A stretch of 8,737 nt of DNA from an uncultured Paenibacillaceae bacterium. Its GTDB lineage: Bacteria; Bacillota; Bacilli; Paenibacillales; CALAME01. Within the stretch, counting starts at the first letter, position 1; each line of letters opens with the position of its first letter. The notes beneath the pieces are model-generated. The model had not been told where the DNA came from and made no database searches. It saw nothing but the letters and a program-made list of their open reading frames with translations. Location: contig CALKAN010000411.1 of assembly GCA_937983035.1 (NCBI GenBank), positions 1 through 8,737 on the forward strand, written 5' to 3'. This document shows positions 5,864 through 8,737 of this stretch, piece after piece. The position numbers and the translations under genes are program-made.

Positions 5864-5877
5864 TGTAAGCGCTTGTA
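5864..5877 (+). promoter_or_regulatory. cre-like CcpA/LacI-type operator upstream of the secreted lyase
   Basis: TGTAAGCGCTTGTA has the 8-bp palindrome AAGCGCTT at its centre and differs at two positions from the symmetric high-affinity cre TGTAAGCGCTTACA. It lies about 8 nt downstream of the candidate -10, where bound CcpA would repress initiation. A substrate-specific LacI-family repressor would use a similar site. A related partial copy is at 5794-5802. Confidence 0.65.
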
Positions 5878-6048
5878 TCATGTTGAAATCATTTTTTTTC
5901 ATCATCGGGTTGTGAGCGCGAAGGCAGGCAGTTTTGTCATGTGTGGTCAATGCCGAGGAAATGGGGAAGGGGGTATGCGATCTTACGTTTGGACAAGTCC
6001 ATCGGTCAGTTGAAGTCCCAGTTCAAATTTTTGGATAGAGGGTGATGA

Positions 6049-8737
6049 ATGATGGTTGGAGCTGCCGGAAAAAAGGCGAAGCGCGTCGTTTGGGTTCTCC
6101 TGATTGCTTTGATCGGAGGCCCGTTTCTTTCGTTGTCAGCCGCCGCCGATTATGCGCATGCAGAACAAGCGGCGCAATCCGAACCGGTCAATTTGCTGGT
6201 CAATGGCAGTTTTGAGTCGTATTCTCCAGCGGATGATAAGTGGTTTGAGCGAAAAGCAGACAACTGGTCGCCGCATACTTTTACAGGCACTCCCGTGACG
6301 ACGGTCGATTTGGAGACAAGCTATGATGGATCGGCTTCGCTCAAAATTCATGCGAGCGAAGATACCCGCTCCGCAGTGAGTCAGTACCGTTCGATCACCG
6401 GTGGAAATTATTATGAAGTCGGGGCCTGGGTGAAGACGGAAAATTTGCAAAGAGTAGAAAACGGCCCGGTATTTCGCTTGCAATTTCACAATGCGAGCAA
6501 TCAAAACTTAAACCAGCATGTGCAATTTGGATCGATTGCCGGCACGCAAGACTGGACATATATCAGCCAAGTATTCAAAGCTCCGGAGGAAGCGGTTCGC
6601 GTGCAAGTTGAATTGTTTTACTGGAGGGCTGTGGGCACAATCTGGTTTGACGATGCGAGATTGGTGGAAATTACGGAATACAAGCCGGTAACTAACGTCA
6701 TCGTGCAATGTTGGCCGGATGACTTGTCCGTCGGCGAGCAAGTGTATTTGCCTGTCACCGTGGTGCCTGCAGATGGGACGAATACAACGATCCAATGGTC
6801 TTCATCGAATCCAAACGTCGCCACGGTTGAAGATGGAATCGTGACGGGCGTAAGCAGCGGCACGGCCATCATTACCGCCAGTTCATTCGATGGAGTGAAA
6901 GCGGCTTGCACAGTTACTGTCGAGGTTCCGATCGGCACGAATATATTGCCAAATGGAGGATTCGAATCGTACTATCCAAGCTCTGATGCCGGTTGGACGG
7001 ATTGGCGGGCAGATGGCTGGGGAACGACGCAATTTTCCGGCCATGCTACGGTCACTGTCGATCAGGAAATTTTCTATGAAGGCACCGCTTCGTTGAAAAT
7101 TCAGGCTAACCAACCGATGACTCGTGCCAATTCAGGGCGCAGCGTGCCTATTAAAGAGAAGCGCTATTACGATGTCAGCGCGATGGTGCGCACGGAACAA
7201 ATGTCCAGCACAGCGACGTTCCGTCTGCAATTTTACAATGCGGCAAATGAGAATTTGCAGCAGCATATTCGTTTCGGAGCCGTCACCGGCACGCAAGATT
7301 GGACGGAAGTGACGCATCGGTTCCAGGCCCCTTCCGGAGCTGTTCGCATGCTGTTCGAAAACTTCATCTGGGAAACGAGCGGCACCGCTTGGTTTGACGA
7401 TATCAAAATCGTTGAAGTGATCCCGGTTACCGATGTCATTCTAGATCGTCGAACAGCGGCGATGAACATCGGGGACGAGCTTCAATTGCAAGTGACTGTC
7501 TTGCCTGCAAACGCTACGAACCAAGAAATAATTTGGTCCTCTTCGAATCCCGAAGTTGCGGTGGTGACGGACGGGTTAGTCAAGGCAGTCGGGGTCGGCA
7601 CGGCACGCATTACAGCGCAGTCTGCAGACGGCAGTCCGAAAGCGACATTCGTCGCTGCTGTCGGAACGGGCGGTTCAGATTTGCCGGATGCCAGTTATGC
7701 CGTGCAAGTGCTGGAAGATTCATATGTCAGCGGCACGATGGAGAAAACCGACGCGGACGGGAATCCGCTCATTTATGAAGTGCTGGATATGCCTGAAAAC
7801 GGAGGCTTGTATTTGACTGCTGACGGAGATTGGCGCTATATCCCTGACTACAATTATGCAGGACCGGATCGATTTGCCGCGTTAATAACGAATGGCGTCG
7901 GAGGAATTGCTTCCGCGGAAGTAACGATTGAAGTGATCCCGGTGAACGATCCGCCGGAGATTAAACACGTGCAGAAGCAGACGGTGAAAAATCAACTGAT
8001 TTCTGATCGGCTTGCTGCGACGGATCAAGACGGAGATCAGCTGACTTATGCAGTCGTTGTTCCGCCTGCACATGGTACGGTGACAATGGATGTATACGGA
8101 TCATGGACTTATGTGCCTGCAACAAACTACATTGGGGAAGATTCATTCAAGGCAGTCGTGCTGGATCATCAAGGCGGGGAGGCTGAGGCCAGCGTGAATA
8201 TATTTGTCGTTCCAACCCGAAATGATATTATATCGCAATTAAAACAGCACGTTGGCGGAGAGCATCCGAGATTGATGCTGAGAGCCGACGATGTGACTCG
8301 CATGCAGCAGCAAATTGTGACGGACCCGAACATGAGCCAATGGTATGCTCAATTGAAGGCAAACGCTGATCAAATCTTGCCGTTGACGGTATCCGAATAT
8401 GAGCTGCCTGACGGAATAAGGCTTTTGAGCGTATCTCGCGAAGTATTGTCAAGAGTGCAGACGCTTGCGATGACTTATTTGCTGAGCGGTGAGTCCAAAT
8501 ATGCAGAAAGAGCTTGGCAAGAGCTGACGGCAGCCGCTCATTTCCCAGACTGGAATCCGAGTCACTTTCTGGATACGGCTGAGATGACGAACGCATTCGC
8601 GATCGGTTATGACTGGCTGTATCATTATTGGACGCCGGAGCAAAGAGAGGAACTGCGCACAGCGATCGTCAATAAAGGACTGAAGGAATCGCTGAGCGAG
8701 TATCGCAATCCGTCCTGGTGGTCGCTGGCCAGACATA
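6049..8737 (+). CDS. Secreted multidomain heparinase II/III-type polysaccharide lyase (N-terminal 896 residues, cut by window end)
   Basis: The frame is open from ATG 6049 to the right edge. In-frame TGA TGA at 6043-6048 excludes an earlier start; ATG 6052 is an alternative, both after GAGGG (6038-6042). Residues 1-38 are a Sec signal peptide: KKAKR, a hydrophobic core at 13-29, likely cut after AHA (36-38). Domains follow: carbohydrate-binding (CBM_4_9-like, 48-210), Ig-like group 2 (211-293), second carbohydrate-binding (298-456), second Ig-like group 2 (457-541), two cadherin/VCBS-like domains (548-636 with TDADG; 637-724 with TDQDGDQL), then from HPRLML (739) a heparinase/alginate-lyase-type alpha/alpha region with DWNPSHFLDTAEM at 834-846. 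The catalytic Asn, Tyr and His motifs lie beyond the window. It probably binds and cleaves a uronic-acid polysaccharide outside the cell; the polymer is unknown. Confidence 0.87.
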   Translation, partial: MMVGAAGKKAKRVVWVLLIALIGGPFLSLSAAADYAHAEQAAQSEPVNLLVNGSFESYSPADDKWFERKADNWSPHTFTGTPVTTVDLETSYDGSASLKIHASEDTRSAVSQYRSITGGNYYEVGAWVKTENLQRVENGPVFRLQFHNASNQNLNQHVQFGSIAGTQDWTYISQVFKAPEEAVRVQVELFYWRAVGTIWFDDARLVEITEYKPVTNVIVQCWPDDLSVGEQVYLPVTVVPADGTNTTIQWSSSNPNVATVEDGIVTGVSSGTAIITASSFDGVKAACTVTVEVPIGTNILPNGGFESYYPSSDAGWTDWRADGWGTTQFSGHATVTVDQEIFYEGTASLKIQANQPMTRANSGRSVPIKEKRYYDVSAMVRTEQMSSTATFRLQFYNAANENLQQHIRFGAVTGTQDWTEVTHRFQAPSGAVRMLFENFIWETSGTAWFDDIKIVEVIPVTDVILDRRTAAMNIGDELQLQVTVLPANATNQEIIWSSSNPEVAVVTDGLVKAVGVGTARITAQSADGSPKATFVAAVGTGGSDLPDASYAVQVLEDSYVSGTMEKTDADGNPLIYEVLDMPENGGLYLTADGDWRYIPDYNYAGPDRFAALITNGVGGIASAEVTIEVIPVNDPPEIKHVQKQTVKNQLISDRLAATDQDGDQLTYAVVVPPAHGTVTMDVYGSWTYVPATNYIGEDSFKAVVLDHQGGEAEASVNIFVVPTRNDIISQLKQHVGGEHPRLMLRADDVTRMQQQIVTDPNMSQWYAQLKANADQILPLTVSEYELPDGIRLLSVSREVLSRVQTLAMTYLLSGESKYAERAWQELTAAAHFPDWNPSHFLDTAEMTNAFAIGYDWLYHYWTPEQREELRTAIVNKGLKESLSEYRNPSWWSLARH
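6190..7671 (+). repeat. Tandem duplication of carbohydrate-binding + Ig-like module inside the lyase gene
   Basis: Residues 48-293 (6190-6927) and 298-541 (6940-7671) are homologous halves about 250 residues apart. Matching pairs include NLLVNGSFES/NILPNGGFES, FRLQFHNA/FRLQFYNA, GTQDWT/GTQDWT, WFDDARLVE/WFDDIKIVE and WSSSNPNVA/WSSSNPEVA. The DNA has diverged considerably, so this is an old duplication and not an assembly artefact. Confidence 0.85.

Larger units (their letters stand above)
5698..6048 (+). other. Non-coding promoter and leader region of the secreted lyase
   Basis: I see no convincing gene here. It holds AGCGCTTG twice (5795-5802 and 5868-5875), the second within a cre-like site, a weak promoter near 5848, and a leader of roughly 190 nt. 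The leader includes an imperfect hairpin around an eight-T loop (5880-5905), a G-rich stretch (5954-5973) and a small TGGAC/GTCCA dyad near 5990-6001. Short frames at 5961-6038 (25 codons) and 5975-6013 (12 codons) have badly spaced ribosome sites and are probably not translated. Confidence 0.5.

Noticed and set aside
5961..6038. 25-codon upstream ORF before the secreted lyase
   Set aside because: Its only Shine-Dalgarno-like sequence (GAGGAA) abuts the ATG with no spacer, and the peptide has no recognisable feature.
6190..7671. Possible assembly duplication within the lyase gene
   Set aside because: The two halves are only homologous at protein level with extensive DNA divergence, as expected for an old domain duplication.
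1..8737. CRISPR arrays, tRNA/rRNA genes, insertion sequences, phage or attachment sites
   Set aside because: None was seen: no regularly spaced repeats, no transposase or integrase motifs and no tRNA-like cloverleaf noticed by eye.

Overview
The window looks like a chromosomal segment from a low-to-mid-GC Gram-positive bacterium, most likely Paenibacillaceae (Paenibacillus/Cohnella-like). The clues are AGGAGG-type ribosome binding sites, TTG/GTG start options, consensus sigma-A promoters, CcpA-type cre motifs, close relatives of Bacillus quinone-response proteins, and a very large multidomain secreted polysaccharide lyase of a kind common in Paenibacillus. The genus is an inference; no rRNA or other taxonomic marker is present.

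Layout. (1) 1-193: the last 63 codons of L-ribulokinase (araB, + strand). (2) 194-377: convergent gap with an 87-nt near-continuous imperfect hairpin. (3) 378-2288 (- strand): a 636-aa heparinase II/III-family lyase without signal peptide, with a cre-like site over its -10 region. (4) 2465-5650: a thiol/quinone-stress island. A DoxX membrane protein (- strand, own terminator and near-perfect promoter) is divergent from an HxlR/DUF24 regulator resembling YodB. The regulator is followed on the + strand by a VOC ring-cleaving dioxygenase (MhqO/MhqE-like), an alpha/beta hydrolase (MhqD) and a flavin reductase-family protein. A strong terminator lies at 5664-5697. (5) 5698-6048: a non-coding promoter/leader region with a second cre-like site. 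(6) 6049 to the right edge: the first 896 residues of a secreted lyase: signal peptide, two copies of [carbohydrate-binding + Ig-like group 2], two cadherin/VCBS-like domains, then the start of a heparinase II/III-type catalytic region cut by the window edge.

How it fits together. The outer genes form a polysaccharide-use theme: a secreted, polymer-binding lyase would cut a uronic-acid-containing polysaccharide outside the cell, and the cytoplasmic heparinase-like enzyme would act on imported fragments. Both have upstream cre-like sites, consistent with shared carbon catabolite control. Embedded between them is a self-contained electrophile/quinone detoxification module. The intergenic region between doxX and the regulator contains a 30-bp direct repeat (25/30 identical, 82 bp apart). 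One copy covers the regulator promoter and the other lies just downstream of the doxX promoter, so both are probably controlled by the regulator's own operator. The regulator has the redox-sensing Cys6 of YodB but lacks its C-terminal cysteines.

No tRNA, rRNA, CRISPR array, transposase or phage gene was seen. The most distinctive observations are the duplicated operator, the single-Cys regulator with a possible overlapping upstream ORF, the hairpin after araB and the architecture of the secreted lyase.
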